Below are positions 24,771 through 24,791 of a stretch of DNA of 24,791 nucleotides, in pieces. The DNA comes from Prolixibacteraceae bacterium (GTDB lineage: Bacteria > Bacteroidota > Bacteroidia > Bacteroidales > Prolixibacteraceae): the NCBI GenBank assembly GCA_003537645.1, contig DPRM01000006.1:9514-34304 (forward strand). The letters are read 5' to 3'. The translations under genes and the position numbers were made by a program. How positions within the stretch are numbered: the first letter of the stretch is position 1; every line of letters begins with the position of its first letter. The notes beneath the pieces are model-generated. The model was given only the letters and a program-made list of their open reading frames with translations. It did not search any database and was not told the origin of the DNA.

Positions 24771-24791
24771 GCTAAAAAGTACATACAATAC

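Overview
The window is chromosomal DNA from a Bacteroidota bacterium, probably the Marinilabiliales/Prolixibacteraceae side of the phylum. That placement is an inference. It rests on Bacteroidota-type promoter boxes (TAnnTTTG) upstream of several genes, a TonB receptor with an N-terminal carboxypeptidase-regulatory-like domain, the CvfB-type S1 protein, the DUF3795 protein, and moderate-to-low G+C. No rRNA, integrase, IS element or CRISPR array was seen.

Left third (1-8053): one tight minus-strand operon for nitrate respiration. In transcription order it encodes a Tat-exported multi-cluster ferredoxin, a 10-helix NrfD/PsrC/ActC-type quinol-oxidising membrane protein, a monohaem cytochrome c with a C-terminal membrane anchor, a 158-residue protein of unknown function, a dihaem cytochrome c with a C-terminal anchor, and a cytoplasmic NarG catalytic subunit whose C-terminus runs off the left edge. 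NarH, NarJ and perhaps NarI are expected beyond position 1. A perfect Crp/Fnr-type dyad lies upstream of the first gene. The set reads as an Alternative-Complex-III-like quinol:cytochrome c module co-transcribed with a Nar-type nitrate reductase, and it is the most unusual system in the window.

Middle (8146-14933): a decayed AlbA/Schlafen-type regulator pseudogene with a frameshift, an internal deletion and a nonsense codon; purB (adenylosuccinate lyase); an MsbA-like ABC exporter; and speA (biosynthetic arginine decarboxylase), which is preceded by a long leader holding a 43-codon open frame that ends in a TAATG overlap with the speA start.

Right part (15097-24791): a minus-strand MFS exporter, tRNA-Trp(CCA), an orphan LutA-like CCG-domain protein, a CvfB-like S1 RNA-binding protein, a GyrI-like ligand-binding protein, topoisomerase III, a small His-rich membrane protein followed by a TonB-dependent receptor (a probable metal or metallo-compound uptake pair), and a Cys-rich DUF3795 protein. 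Good intrinsic terminators separate several units. Degenerate low-complexity repeats sit in three of the gaps. All product calls come from reading translations and motifs; no database search was possible.
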